Shown here in pieces: positions 9,175 to 18,663 of a DNA stretch of 64,000 nucleotides. Position numbers and translations under genes: made by a program. Location: positions 186,001 to 250,000 of the forward strand of contig CAWHVF010000009.1 in assembly GCA_963832785.1 (NCBI GenBank), in the 5' to 3' direction. Below the pieces are notes generated by a model that ran no database searches, was not told the origin of the DNA, and saw nothing but the letters and a program-made list of their open reading frames with translations. The DNA is from CAWBRT01 sp963832785. GTDB lineage: Bacteria > Acidobacteriota > Terriglobia > Terriglobales > Acidobacteriaceae. The first letter of the stretch is position 1. Each line of letters starts with the position of its first letter.

Positions 9175-9399
9175 AGCGGCTTTGCGCGCCCCGTCCCTGG
9201 TTCCCAAATTCACTTCTTAGTGCTGATTAGTTCTGGTATGAGTGAAATCAGACGTCATGCTGAGCGACTCCGCAGGAGGCGCGAAGCATCCCCTGGAGCT
9301 GCCCCAATCCGTTCCGTTGAGGTTTTTTAGAGAGCTCTTCAGGCTGCTTTAGGCTTGGCTGCAGCCACAGCACGCTTCGGGAGGGCTGCCTGACAGGCG

Positions 9400-10452
9400 C
9401 TAACCGATGAGCCCTACCTTAGCCACGCTTATGTTGTCGCGGGTGGAGTTCTTGACCGCGTACATCATCTCGTCCGCCTGGTGGATTATGTCGTGGGCGT
9501 TTTTGGCGTCTTCGGGATAGGTCGCCACTCCCAGGCTCACCCTGACGTTCAGGCCCAGTCCCTCGGACTTAAGAAATTCGGAGGCGCGAAAAACCTGCAG
9601 CAGGCGCCTGGCCACCACCGTGGCCGCGTCTTTTCCGGTCTGCGGCAGCAGGACTACGAATTCGTCGCCGCCGTAGCGGAAGGCGCAATCGATCATGCGC
9701 AGGTTTGACTTGATGACCGTCCCGACCTCGCCGAGCAGGCGGCTGCCGACCAGGTGCCCGTGGGTGTCGTTCACTTTCTTGAAGTGATCCAGGTCGAGGA
9801 AGAGAACGCTGAACTGGTATCCGAAGCGGGCCGAGCGGTTGACCTCGGCTTCGAGCTGATGATAGAGATGGCGCGCGTTGTAGAGCCCGGTACAGTCGTC
9901 GGTGATGGTGAGTTCCTGAATGCGCTCCACCGAGCGGGCGTTCTCGATGGCGATGGCCGCGTAATCGGTCATGGCCTGCAGCAGCAGGCGTTCGGAGTCG
10001 CCGAAATCTTTCATGTCCACGTTCACCAGCTGGATGACGCCCAGCACGCGCCGCTTGGAACAGAGCGGCATGCAGATCAGCGAACGGGTGTGCCACTTGG
10101 TCATCTCGTCAACCCGCTTGGCGAAACGCGGATCGGTATAGACGTCCGGAATCAGCAGCGACTCGCCGTGCTTGGCCACCCAACCGGCGATTCCTTCGCC
10201 CAGGCGCAGGCGCACCGGCTTGAGCACTTCGGCGGCGTCGCCCACGGCAATGGCAAAGTAAAGCTCCTGCTTGTCTTCATCCACCATCAGCAGCGACCAG
10301 GTGTCCGGCTTGAAATAGGCCGCCACCTTGTCCATGATGGTTTGCAGAATCGAGTCCAGGTTCAGAGAAGAGGTAAGAGCTTTGGCGACATCGTGGAAGA
10401 TCCCTAGCTCCTGTCCTTGCCGCGCGGTATCGGCCCTGGAGGCTCTGTCCAT
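9400..10452 (-). CDS. GAF-domain diguanylate cyclase
   Basis: Probable c-di-GMP synthase, 350 residues from the ATG at 10452. The N-terminal GAF domain (about residues 20-165) includes DTWSLLMVDEDKQELYFAIA and GEGIAGWVAKHGESLLIPDV. The C-terminal GGDEF domain has an intact active site RYGGDEFVVLLPQ, and an RxxD inhibitory site (RMID) exactly five residues before it, so product feedback is likely. The 10518 TTG start is less likely because a good promoter -10 element overlaps that region. No ligand-binding residues of the GAF domain can be named. Confidence 0.9.
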   Translation of the reverse strand: MDRASRADTARQGQELGIFHDVAKALTSSLNLDSILQTIMDKVAAYFKPDTWSLLMVDEDKQELYFAIAVGDAAEVLKPVRLRLGEGIAGWVAKHGESLLIPDVYTDPRFAKRVDEMTKWHTRSLICMPLCSKRRVLGVIQLVNVDMKDFGDSERLLLQAMTDYAAIAIENARSVERIQELTITDDCTGLYNARHLYHQLEAEVNRSARFGYQFSVLFLDLDHFKKVNDTHGHLVGSRLLGEVGTVIKSNLRMIDCAFRYGGDEFVVLLPQTGKDAATVVARRLLQVFRASEFLKSEGLGLNVRVSLGVATYPEDAKNAHDIIHQADEMMYAVKNSTRDNISVAKVGLIG

Positions 10453-10504
10453 GAAAAGATGCTCGCCCAAAGACGCGCAGTCTTTGGCATTTGGGTGGTA
10501 GCGT

Positions 10505-10534
10505 ATTATAGGTTTCAAGTGCCGCTAGGGGCAA
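10505..10534 (-). promoter_or_regulatory. Sigma-70-like promoter of the GAF-GGDEF gene
   Basis: On the minus strand, TTGCCC (10534-10529) and a perfect TATAAT (10510-10505) are separated by 18 bases. Transcription would start near 10498, giving a leader of about 45 bases before the ATG at 10452. This supports the shorter start of the GGDEF gene. Confidence 0.6.
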
Positions 10535-10723
10535 CTAGCTAATTGTGCAGGTTTCTGCGGCAGTTAACTTTACACGTTTATTTCAGTTATTTGCCTTAGA
10601 TTTGCCCATTTCTCGGATTAGCTCCAAATAAAAGCTGCAGTTCGCGCTTTTCCGGTTTGACTTACTTACTGTGCACCCCTATTATGCCAATAACTTGAAG
10701 ACCATTGGCCGAAAGGGCACTTC

Positions 10724-11548
10724 GTGGGTCGGTTCGGCGAAAACCTGCGGCGTGGGCGCGAACTGCGTGAGATCACGCTGGAAGAAGTGGCGGCCGCGAC
10801 CAAGATCGGAACGCGCTGGCTGCGCGCGCTGGAAGAGGAGAAGTTCGACAAGTTACCAGGGGGCGTCTTCAATCGCGGTTTCGTGCGCGCCTACGCGCGC
10901 TACGTCGGACTAGATGAAGACGAGGCGGTGCTGGATTTCATGGAGGCCGTTAAAGCCGCCGAGCGCCAAACGCCGGAACTCAACAAAATCTCAGTAATCG
11001 CCAAACAGGTAGAGGCTTCGCGCGCCCGCGACCAGCGCCGGCGGCACGGGCTCGTAGCCTTCGTCTGGACCCTCATCGCCGTGCTGACAGCGGCTGGCGC
11101 CGCCGTGGCCGGCTGGCCCTATCTGGAGAAATGGCGCGCCAACCGGCAGCAGCTTGCAAAAGCGAATATCACTCAACTGCAGCAGGTGCAGGCAGCTTCC
11201 ACCAATCCGCCAGCGGCGCCCGACGCCAGCGTGACCGCGCCGCCGCCCGCGGCAAGCTCAGCCGGCACCTCGCCGGCGGGTGCCCAGGGCATTTCGCTGG
11301 CGGTTACCGTCAAGCAGCGTTGCTGGGTCGAGATCCTGGCAGATGGAAAGCTGGTAATACGACGGGCGCTTGACCCGGAATCGGATCCGGGCGAGCTTGC
11401 GTTCAAGGCCCGCCAGCGACTGGTGCTGACGACCGGTAATCCGCACGGAATCGAGCTGAGCTTCAACGGCCAGCCGGTCAAGTTCGCCGGCCCTCTGAAC
11501 AAAACCCGCACGCTGACTTTTACCCCACAGGGAATGCAGCAGGATTAG
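10724..11548 (+). CDS. RodZ-like cytoskeletal/HTH membrane protein
   Basis: Links MreB to the membrane elongasome in rod-shaped bacteria. The 274-residue product has an N-terminal helix-turn-helix of the RodZ type (LREITLEEVAAATKIGTRWLRALEEEKF, PGGVFNRGFVRAYARYVGLD). A basic juxtamembrane stretch (ASRARDQRRRH), one membrane helix near residues 110-130, a Pro/Ala linker and a C-terminal beta domain (CWVEILADGKLVIRRAL, PHGIELSFNGQPVKF; DUF4115-like) follow. It starts with GTG at 10724. Being within 1.6 kb of mreBCD supports a cell-shape role, although the RodZ name rests on architecture. Confidence 0.85.
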   Translation: MGRFGENLRRGRELREITLEEVAAATKIGTRWLRALEEEKFDKLPGGVFNRGFVRAYARYVGLDEDEAVLDFMEAVKAAERQTPELNKISVIAKQVEASRARDQRRRHGLVAFVWTLIAVLTAAGAAVAGWPYLEKWRANRQQLAKANITQLQQVQAASTNPPAAPDASVTAPPPAASSAGTSPAGAQGISLAVTVKQRCWVEILADGKLVIRRALDPESDPGELAFKARQRLVLTTGNPHGIELSFNGQPVKFAGPLNKTRTLTFTPQGMQQD

Positions 11549-11745
11549 CGCGCCGCGCTGATGCTTTTGCCCGCCTCTCACCAATGCTCGATCTGGCCTA
11601 AACGCCGAGCTGCTCTGGTCGCCGGAGTTGTCTCTAACCGGGTTAGGGCGGTTATGAGATTTCTCTAGGGTTATTGCCTTATATCCTAATGGTAATCGCT
11701 AATGTATTATTTCTACAGTTAATAGCAAAAACATTTCCTCCCATT

Positions 11746-11777
11746 AACCCTGTCGGCAACGGCAGGGTTGTTTTTTC
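11746..11777 (+). terminator. Rho-independent terminator
   Basis: AACCCTG (11746-11752) pairs with CAGGGTT (11763-11769) and is followed by GTTTTTTC. It sits 200 bases after rodZ. The interval 11549-11745 has no open frame of note but has an AT-rich stretch that could hold a promoter, so this could end either the rodZ transcript or a small RNA. The rest of the gap up to 12011 (11778-12011) has no recognisable gene, although several short hairpins are present. Confidence 0.6.
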
Positions 11778-12011
11778 TCCAGCGCCGGCGGGCCCTTTCC
11801 TCGCCTTCTCGTCGACAGGAACGGCGAATCCCAACGATGCACGCGGAAGCGCCAGGAGACTGCTGATAAAAGCAGGTTGAGCCTGCAAGCTCTCGTGCAC
11901 TGCTATTGCCCGTATCTACGTTACCTGGCGCCTGGCGTGCTGCTTTGGTCTGCTTCTGGAGGGCATGGCCGAAGCCACGTCCGTTCAGAGAAGCATTTCC
12001 GGCAGCGGCTT

Positions 12012-12788
12012 CTAAGGATGTCCAATGTAATCCAAGCGTCCGCCATCTACGGTGAGGATTTGCCCGGTGATGAAGCCTGATTCCGGCGCGGCCAGAAAAG
12101 CGACGGCATTGGCGATGTCTTCCGGCGTGCCGGCGCGGCGAAGCATGGTGATGGTGGCGAGTCGCTCGGTGATGGCCGCCACCTGTTCCGGCGTGCGGCC
12201 TTGAAAGGTGAGTTCGGTGGGCACAAAGCCGGGAGCCACGGCGTTCACGGTAATGCCATGCGGTCCCAGCTCCAGGGCGAAGCGCCGCGTGAGCGCCGCC
12301 ACCGCCGCCTTGGTGATCGCGTAGAAAGTGGTGCCGGCTAGGGCAGTGCCGTGCCCAGCGATTGAGCCGATATTCACGATGCGGCCGAAGCGCATGGCCA
12401 GCATGCCGGGCACGACCGCGCGGGTGGTGTGCACCACGCCGTCCACGTTGGTGCGCCGCATGGTTTCCATCTGAGAGTAATCGAACTCCATCAGCTCGCC
12501 GCGGCGGGTGATGCCGGCGTTGTTGACCAGGATGGAGATGGGGCCGAGTTCACGCTCGACTCTTGCCACCATGGCGCGCACGGCTTCGAGGTCGCCGACG
12601 TCGGCGCCGAGGGCCAGCGCCCGGCCGCCGGCCTGGTTGATCTCGGCCGCCACCGCTTCGGCTTCGCGGGCGTGTTCATGGTAGTTGACAGCCACCGCCG
12701 CGCCTTCGCGGGCCAGACGCGCGGCTATTGCCCGCCCCAGCCCGCGCGAGCCTCCGGTTACCAACGCGATCTTTCCTGGCAGAGTCAT
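12012..12788 (-). CDS. Short-chain dehydrogenase/reductase (FabG-like)
   Basis: NAD(P)H-dependent oxidoreductase, 258 residues, the usual SDR size. The Rossmann motif TGGSRGLGRAIA lies at residues 11-22, NNAG in LVNNAGITRRGEL, the catalytic serine in NIGSIAGHG and the YxxxK pair in FYAITKAAVAAL. The C-terminal TGQILTVDGG is typical of 3-oxoacyl-ACP reductase-like SDRs. It is a single gene on the minus strand, so a specific substrate cannot be assigned. Confidence 0.88.
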   Translation of the reverse strand: MTLPGKIALVTGGSRGLGRAIAARLAREGAAVAVNYHEHAREAEAVAAEINQAGGRALALGADVGDLEAVRAMVARVERELGPISILVNNAGITRRGELMEFDYSQMETMRRTNVDGVVHTTRAVVPGMLAMRFGRIVNIGSIAGHGTALAGTTFYAITKAAVAALTRRFALELGPHGITVNAVAPGFVPTELTFQGRTPEQVAAITERLATITMLRRAGTPEDIANAVAFLAAPESGFITGQILTVDGGRLDYIGHP

Positions 12789-12972
12789 AGCGGAACATTA
12801 TGGCACAGGAGACAAATTTCCAATTTCGCAATGTGCTGCCAGCCGGCCCCGGATTTCGCTATCTCCGCGGGGTTGCTTTAAACTGCTAGTACACACGGTT
12901 CCCGCGAAACGCATCCAACAGAGATGCTGCTCAATTCATCTCAGCGCGCCCATTAGCGCGCCGGAGAGCCCG

Positions 12973-14259
12973 GTGGGTGGTCCAGAATTGCCTGAAGTCA
13001 TTAACGGGAAAAAGCTCAGAAATGCCGCCATTGTCATCGTAGTCGGCGTTCTGGCTACCACCCTGTCGCAGCCGCAGGTGCTGGCGCGCATCCCGCTGCA
13101 GAACCTGCTCAAGAACGAGCTGCACGTCGATCGCGCCGCCAACGCCGCCTTTTTCTTCTGGGCCGGGCTGGCCTGGTACTTCAAGCCCTTCGCCGGCATC
13201 TTCACCGACGCCTTTCCCATCCTGGGCAGCCGGCGCAGAAGCTACCTGCTGATCAGCACCGCCCTGGCAGTGCTCTGCTGGGTATGGCTTTACTTCACGC
13301 CGCACCTCTACGGCAAGCTGCTGCTGACGTGCATTGTCATTAACGTCTTCATGGTGGTGGCCAGCACGGTGGTGGGCGGATACATGGTGGAGATCGCCCA
13401 GGCGACCGCGGGCTCGGGACGCCTGACGGCGCTGCGGCAGTTCATCTCGCAGGCCTGCTTTATCTTCATCGGTCCGATTGCCGGCTTCCTGGCCAGCATC
13501 GCTTTTGGCTGGACGGCCGCGGCTTGCGGCGGGGTCATGTTCCTGCTGGTGCCTGCCACCATCTTCTTTCTCCACGAGCAGCGCATACGCATCAACTCGC
13601 ACGAACTGCTGGAGAACGCCGGCCGGCAGCTCGCCAATATGGCCTCCGCCAAAAGCATGTGGGCGGCCGTAGGGCTGATGGCGCTGTTCTATGCCGCTCC
13701 CGGTTTCGGCACCGCGCTGTTCTATCGCCAGCAGAACCAACTGCACATGGATACCCAGGCGCAAGGATTCCTGCAGCTCATCGCCGGCATTACCGGAGTG
13801 GTAGCCGCTATGGGATATGGTTATGCCTGCCGGCGTTTCAATCTTCGTACCCTGCTGTTGTGGTGCATGAGCCTGGGGGCGGTGGCCAACCTTGGATACC
13901 TGTTTTATTCAAGCGTGGGCCAGGCGCAGTTTGTGGAAGGCCTGAACGGCTTTGGTTACACCCTGGCCGAGCTGGCGCTGATGGACCTGGCGGTGCGCGC
14001 CACTCCCGTCGGCAGCGAGGGCCTGGGCTTCTCGCTGATGATGAGCGTGCGCAATCTCGCCCTGTTCGGCACCGACTGGTTCGGCTCGAAGCTGCTGGAG
14101 CGCTTCCACTTCCCCTTTGATTCGCTGGTCATCGCCAACGCCGCAACTACGCTCATCACCGTGCCACTGGTGCTGCTGCTGCCACGAATCCTGGTGAGCA
14201 AAAAGGACGCCGAGCTGGTGGTGGAAGCTCCCGTAATGCGAACGGCGCTGCAGGAATAA
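12973..14259 (+). CDS. BT1/folate-biopterin-like MFS transporter
   Basis: Membrane transporter of about 12 hydrophobic segments. The motif FFWAGLAWYFKPFAGIFTDAFPILGSRRRSYLL (in the first quarter) matches the KPxxGxxxDxxPxxGxRRxxYL signature of the BT1 branch of the major facilitator superfamily, known from folate/biopterin carriers. Starting at GTG 12973 gives 428 residues. The frame is open further upstream but that part is not membrane-like. The substrate is not determinable from sequence. Confidence 0.75.
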   Translation: MGGPELPEVINGKKLRNAAIVIVVGVLATTLSQPQVLARIPLQNLLKNELHVDRAANAAFFFWAGLAWYFKPFAGIFTDAFPILGSRRRSYLLISTALAVLCWVWLYFTPHLYGKLLLTCIVINVFMVVASTVVGGYMVEIAQATAGSGRLTALRQFISQACFIFIGPIAGFLASIAFGWTAAACGGVMFLLVPATIFFLHEQRIRINSHELLENAGRQLANMASAKSMWAAVGLMALFYAAPGFGTALFYRQQNQLHMDTQAQGFLQLIAGITGVVAAMGYGYACRRFNLRTLLLWCMSLGAVANLGYLFYSSVGQAQFVEGLNGFGYTLAELALMDLAVRATPVGSEGLGFSLMMSVRNLALFGTDWFGSKLLERFHFPFDSLVIANAATTLITVPLVLLLPRILVSKKDAELVVEAPVMRTALQE

Positions 14260-14321
14260 GCTCTATATGTGAAGGTGCACTGGGGCCCTGCATCTGCGCA
14301 GATATGTGGGATTGTAATTAA

Positions 14322-14361
14322 CCCACATCTGCCAAAAAACAGGCAGATGTGGGGCACCCGG
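14322..14361. repeat. REP-like palindrome
   Basis: CCACATCTGCC (14323-14333) pairs perfectly with GGCAGATGTGG (14342-14352) across an A-rich loop and is followed by GGCACCCGGC. The tail GGGGCACCCGG is shared with the REP copy flanking the transposase at 37 kb. It lies between the convergent ends of the transporter and dsrK2 and may also serve as a terminator. Confidence 0.6.
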
Positions 14362-14413
14362 CTTTAAATCCGAAGTCAAGAATCAAAAATCACAAATCGA
14401 AAATCTTAAATCT

Positions 14414-16012
14414 CTAGTGCCACTCCCACTCCAGGAAGCCCGGCTTGGCATTGGTCATGGCGTTGACGATCAGCTCCACCAGCCCGCCGTAAAGGATCTG
14501 GTGTTTGTCCCACAGGCCCCAGTAGGCGAACAGGTCGCGCATCTGGCCCTTGCAATTGCTGCAGGGAGCGCAAACGTACTTGGGGATGGAAGGATCGAGG
14601 CAATCGCTGAAGGCGTTCAGCACCTGCTCCAGCTTCTTGCGTCCGGAGACCTGGAAGCGCCAGTCGCTGAAGTTGTTGGGCGACATGATGGCGAAGCCGC
14701 TGCCGCCGCCGCAGCAGTAATTGTTGACGCCGTGCGGCTCCATCTCGCGGAACTGCGGGGCGATGCGGCGCAGGATTTCCCGCTGCGGCTTAACCACGCC
14801 CATCAGCCGGGCCATGTTGCAGGGATCGTGCAGCGTTACCGGGAAGTTGTTGCGCGAGGGGTCCAGGCCGAGCTTGCCGCTCAATATGATGTCGCGCAGC
14901 ACGGTCAGCCCGCTTACGCGGGGGATGGCCAGGTCGCCCAGCAGGATGCGGTCGGCGATCACGCCCAGCGCCTTGTGGGCATGGCCGCACTCGCCCAGCA
15001 GGATCTTCTTCGCCCTCAGGTTCTTGGCGCATTGCGCGTGCTTAAGGGCGACGCGGGCGAACTGGGCATCGTCGTACCACAGGCCGTAGTTGATGGAGTC
15101 GTAGCCCACCGCCTCCGAGGACATCGTCCAGCTCACGCCGGCGGCGTTGAGAATGACGGTAAACGCTCCGGGATTCTCCGGCCACGCCATAACTTCGCCG
15201 GCATTATGCAATACCAGGTATTCGGCGCCTTCCACGTCCCATGGCGTCTTGACCTCGAGGCCGGTCTTCTCGCTCATCTCTTCGTCGATGAAGTCCATGT
15301 TGTCCCTGACCGCCGCCGAGTTCATGCCGGTGGACGATCCGGTCTTCAGTTGCTTCATCGAGCCGTTGTCGTGGATTTCCTTGGCCGAGATGCCCATCTC
15401 CATGCTGAACAGCTTGCGCAATTCGTGCGCCACCAGGCCGTTGTCCGCCCCGATGGGGCAGGTCTGGGCGCAGCGGCGGCAAAGATTGCAGCGGTAGGCC
15501 AGTTCGGCCAGGCGCGCCACCATGGGCCAGTTCAGCTCGATATCTCCCCGCTGCCAGCGCGAGATCAGTCCGCCGTGCTTGACGTACTTGAAATAGAGCC
15601 GGCGCAAAATCTCGCTGCGGAAGATCGGGCGATAGAGTTCGTTGCGCCCGCTGGCTTCGTAGATGTGGCAGGAATCGGAGCAGGTCTGGCAACGGGTGCA
15701 GTGCTCCATGGTCAGCAGCAGCGGCTGCAAAAAGGTCCAGTTGTTCTCCCTGGTGAACAGTTTTTCCACGCCGGTCAGGAATTTCTTTACCAGCGCCTCT
15801 TCCTCCTCCCGCGACTTGGGCCGGGGAAGGTTCAGCGCGCAGGTGCCGTCGAGCCCGCACTCGCAGGCCGCTATCTTCTGCGGGTTGAGGGGCGCAAGCG
15901 CGGGGCCGTCCTGCTGGCCAAAAACGGGTAGCGGCTTCAGGTCGTTCTTTTCCAGCTCGGTCAGCGGCTGGGGATCGCGCCGCGAAACGTCATTAATGTT
16001 TACGTCCTTCAC
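14414..16012 (-). CDS. DsrK paralogue (heterodisulfide-reductase-like Fe-S protein)
   Basis: Second, intact copy of the cytoplasmic catalytic subunit of the DsrMK type, 532 residues. Two 4Fe-4S motifs are visible, CTRCQTCSDSC and CNLCRRCAQTCP, then CCG-domain elements: HDPCNMARL, a CCGGGSGF noncubane-cluster loop and VCAPCSNCKGQ. The N-terminus carries an extra CECGLDGTCAL cysteine group. It overlaps the membrane partner upstream by four bases. It probably takes quinone electrons from that partner and reduces a disulfide such as DsrC trisulfide, but the partner for this second copy is unproven. Confidence 0.85.
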   Translation of the reverse strand: MKDVNINDVSRRDPQPLTELEKNDLKPLPVFGQQDGPALAPLNPQKIAACECGLDGTCALNLPRPKSREEEEALVKKFLTGVEKLFTRENNWTFLQPLLLTMEHCTRCQTCSDSCHIYEASGRNELYRPIFRSEILRRLYFKYVKHGGLISRWQRGDIELNWPMVARLAELAYRCNLCRRCAQTCPIGADNGLVAHELRKLFSMEMGISAKEIHDNGSMKQLKTGSSTGMNSAAVRDNMDFIDEEMSEKTGLEVKTPWDVEGAEYLVLHNAGEVMAWPENPGAFTVILNAAGVSWTMSSEAVGYDSINYGLWYDDAQFARVALKHAQCAKNLRAKKILLGECGHAHKALGVIADRILLGDLAIPRVSGLTVLRDIILSGKLGLDPSRNNFPVTLHDPCNMARLMGVVKPQREILRRIAPQFREMEPHGVNNYCCGGGSGFAIMSPNNFSDWRFQVSGRKKLEQVLNAFSDCLDPSIPKYVCAPCSNCKGQMRDLFAYWGLWDKHQILYGGLVELIVNAMTNAKPGFLEWEWH

Positions 16013-16995
16013 TTGCGCACCTCCTGGCTGGCGGTCCCACTGCCGGCACCCGCCGTCGGCGGAGCGCCTTTAGCGCCGCTGCCGGGCGCAGCCACGGCTG
16101 CCGCGGGCGCGGCTAAGGCTGGGTTCATGGTGGCCACATCCACCCAGGTTTTCGTTCCGTCGGCGCCAACGTGCGCGGCCGACCAGGTGGGCCGGTAGGT
16201 CAGGTACTCGGCCATGCGGGCGGCGATGCGGCCCTGGTTGGGGGCATCGTCCCAGCGCACCATGTGATAGGTGAAATACTTGGCCACGAAGTGCGCCATG
16301 TGCGTGTAGGGGATGTAGCCGGTAATCAGCGAACCTAGCATGAGCCCAATGGCGGCCAGGGCAGGCAATTGCAGGGAGGTGTCGAAGGTAAACACGGCCC
16401 GGGCAAAGGCGGTCAGCGGCGGCATGCTCCCGGTCAGCGAACCGAGAATCACCAGCGCGCAAGCCACGGCAAAGGCGCCGACGTTGAAGAGGTCGCCGGC
16501 GCCGGTATAGTTGCGCAGCTCCCGGTCGGTCAGCCGGCGCCAGAACAGGGCGGCGCCGCCGAAGACCGTCAGCACAAGTCCAATCCAGCCGCAAACGCGG
16601 GCCAGCAGGAACAGCGCCCCAGCGAGTCCGCCGAGAATGCTGCCCAGCACGCCCAGCGCAGCCGCGCCGATCAGCAGGTAGAGTCCGAAGTGAAAAGGAA
16701 AAGAGCGGTACCAGAGCTTGCGGTTGAACTCCCACAGGCCCTTCAGGAAAAGCATTTCGGGGATCATGAAGCTCAGTTCTCCGGCGAGATTGGGGCGGCG
16801 CGGCTTCTTCCACCAATCGCTTTCTTCGAAGTAGGAGCCCCCGTGGCGCACGCGCTCCGGCGCTTCGTGCGGCACCGGATAGAGTTCCCAGCGAAGATGC
16901 ACGGGCTGGCGCGCGTACTGCAGCACGCGGCCTACGCATCCCGCCAGGAAGAACAGCGCGCCCGCGTACATCAGCAGGAAAACCAAGGCTGTCAT
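16009..16995 (-). CDS. DsrM paralogue (NarI-like cytochrome b membrane subunit)
   Basis: Membrane haem b quinol-oxidising subunit that partners the DsrK paralogue. From the ATG at 16995 it has 328 residues with at least five hydrophobic segments (for example FGLYLLIGAAALGVLGSILG and ALVILGSLTGSMPPL) and several membrane histidines (SFPFHFGLYL, THMAHFVAKYFTYHMVRWDD), as in NarI/DsrM. The last 45 residues are Ala/Gly/Pro-rich. This DsrM is clearly different from the one at 26.9-28.0 kb, so the window encodes two DsrMK modules. Confidence 0.82.
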   Translation of the reverse strand: MTALVFLLMYAGALFFLAGCVGRVLQYARQPVHLRWELYPVPHEAPERVRHGGSYFEESDWWKKPRRPNLAGELSFMIPEMLFLKGLWEFNRKLWYRSFPFHFGLYLLIGAAALGVLGSILGGLAGALFLLARVCGWIGLVLTVFGGAALFWRRLTDRELRNYTGAGDLFNVGAFAVACALVILGSLTGSMPPLTAFARAVFTFDTSLQLPALAAIGLMLGSLITGYIPYTHMAHFVAKYFTYHMVRWDDAPNQGRIAARMAEYLTYRPTWSAAHVGADGTKTWVDVATMNPALAAPAAAVAAPGSGAKGAPPTAGAGSGTASQEVRK

Positions 16996-17132
16996 GTTAT
17001 CTATTCTCCCACGCATTTATGAATTCCGGTTTTTGCCTGCCGGTTGAAGCAAGAAGCCGGTAGCGATATCGTCTTCCCGACTTTCCACAAAGCAAAAAAC
17101 ACTTCATTACACCAGCCGGCGCTACAAAAACC

Positions 17133-18653
17133 CTATCCGGCCAACTCCATCAGGCCTGCCGTTTGTGGCGCGCGGCAGCGCCGGCCGAGGCCGACCACCG
17201 CGGCTGCCCATTCCGGCGTCGCCCGGGCGTGCAGATGCGTGTAGCTGGCCCAGACATTCTTCACAATCACGCCATCGCGTTTGCCCAGGGCGCCGGTACC
17301 GCGGCGAACCTGGCAGGCGGTCTTGAGCGCCTCCGCCTCGCCGGCAAGCACGGTATCGGCTGGCACGGAGACGCGCGAGTAATGAAACTCATGCCCGCGC
17401 AGGACAGTTCCGACCGGATAAAAAGGATTGGCCGCGTCGACGGTCAGCTCGACGTAACCGTGGCCCTGCGGCGCGCTGCCCACTTCCACCTCGAAGGGCA
17501 GGACGCCAGCCATGGCATAGCATTTCCCGTCCCAGCGAATGGCGCGCGACAACAGCATCAGCCCGCCACACTCGGCGTAGACCGGCAGCCCGCGTCCGGC
17601 CGCCTTGGTCAGCGATTCGCGGAAGCCGGCGTTGGCTTCCAGCCGCGCTGCATGCACTTCGGGAAAGCCGCCGCCGATGTAAACTGCGTCCACGTCGTCC
17701 GGCAGGGCAGGTTCGTTCAAGGCAGAGACGAACACCAATTCGGCGCCCGCCTGCTGCAAGGCTTCCAGGTTGTCCTCGTAATAGAAACTGAAGGCGGCGT
17801 CGCGCAGCACGGCAATACGAACCTGCGCGCCCGGCGAGCGCTGCATTGGCGCTGGCTGGGCCGACTCCGCCGCCGAAGCCGCCATGCCGGCGGGCACCGT
17901 AATGGCGGGGGCGCCGGCCGCGATTTCTCTTATGCGCGCCAGATCGAGGTAACTGGCGATCTCGTCCAGCGCCGCCAGCAACTGGGCGACGGCCGGATGA
18001 TCTTCCGGCGTCACCAGCCCGAGATGGCGCTGCGGCAGGGCCTCGCTCCGCTGCCTGGGTATGGCGCCCAGCACGGGAACGCCTGTCACCCCATCGCGCG
18101 CAACAACGGCGCGCGATGGGGGCTCCGCGCAAGCCTGCTCGATGGCTTCGCGCACCACTTTCTCGTGGCGTTGGCTGGCGACAAAGTTCAGCACCACGCC
18201 GGCGATGCGCAGGTCGGGATCGAGATGCTGACAGCCCATCACCACCGCCGCCGCCGTGCGCGTCATCTTGGTGACGTTCAATACCAGCAGAACCGGCGCT
18301 TGCAGGGCCTTGGCCAGCTCCGCCGTGCTGTGCGTGCCGGCCGCGTCCGACCCGTCGAACAGCCCACGATTGCCCTCGATGAGGTTGATGCCCTCGCGGC
18401 TGGCATGGACGGCGAAGGACTCCACCACGCCGTCAAAGCCCATCAGCCAGCTATCGAGATTCCTTGCCGGCGCGCCGGAGACAAACGAAAGCCAGGCGGC
18501 GTCGATGTAATCCGGGCCCTTTTTGAAAGCGCGCACCTCAACCTGCGCTGCCCGCCAGGCGCGCAGCAGGGCCAGGGAGACGATCGACTTTCCCGAGTCG
18601 CCCGCCGTCCCGGCAATGACCAGCCGGGGCGAATTGGAGGTGAAACTCACCAC
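17133..18653 (-). CDS. dsrN: Cobyrinate a,c-diamide synthase-like amidotransferase DsrN
   Basis: Glutamine-dependent, ATP-using amidase of the CbiA/CobB family, 506 residues. Residues about 10-25 form the P-loop GTAGDSGKSIVS. KKGPDYIDAAW and EGNRGLFDG are hallmark CbiA motifs. The C-terminal class I glutaminase domain has the nucleophile cysteine in PVYAECGGLMLL and a histidine in GHEFHYSR. In dsr loci this enzyme (DsrN) is thought to amidate sirohaem to sirohaem amide for DsrAB. The position next to dsrD and the uroporphyrinogen methyltransferase supports that over cobalamin synthesis. Confidence 0.87.
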   Translation of the reverse strand: MVSFTSNSPRLVIAGTAGDSGKSIVSLALLRAWRAAQVEVRAFKKGPDYIDAAWLSFVSGAPARNLDSWLMGFDGVVESFAVHASREGINLIEGNRGLFDGSDAAGTHSTAELAKALQAPVLLVLNVTKMTRTAAAVVMGCQHLDPDLRIAGVVLNFVASQRHEKVVREAIEQACAEPPSRAVVARDGVTGVPVLGAIPRQRSEALPQRHLGLVTPEDHPAVAQLLAALDEIASYLDLARIREIAAGAPAITVPAGMAASAAESAQPAPMQRSPGAQVRIAVLRDAAFSFYYEDNLEALQQAGAELVFVSALNEPALPDDVDAVYIGGGFPEVHAARLEANAGFRESLTKAAGRGLPVYAECGGLMLLSRAIRWDGKCYAMAGVLPFEVEVGSAPQGHGYVELTVDAANPFYPVGTVLRGHEFHYSRVSVPADTVLAGEAEALKTACQVRRGTGALGKRDGVIVKNVWASYTHLHARATPEWAAAVVGLGRRCRAPQTAGLMELAG

Positions 18654-18663
18654 TTAGCTACGC

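Noticed and set aside
11549..12011. 6S or other known RNA in the rodZ-SDR gap
   Set aside because: A terminator is clear, but no conserved 6S bubble or known motif could be recognised.
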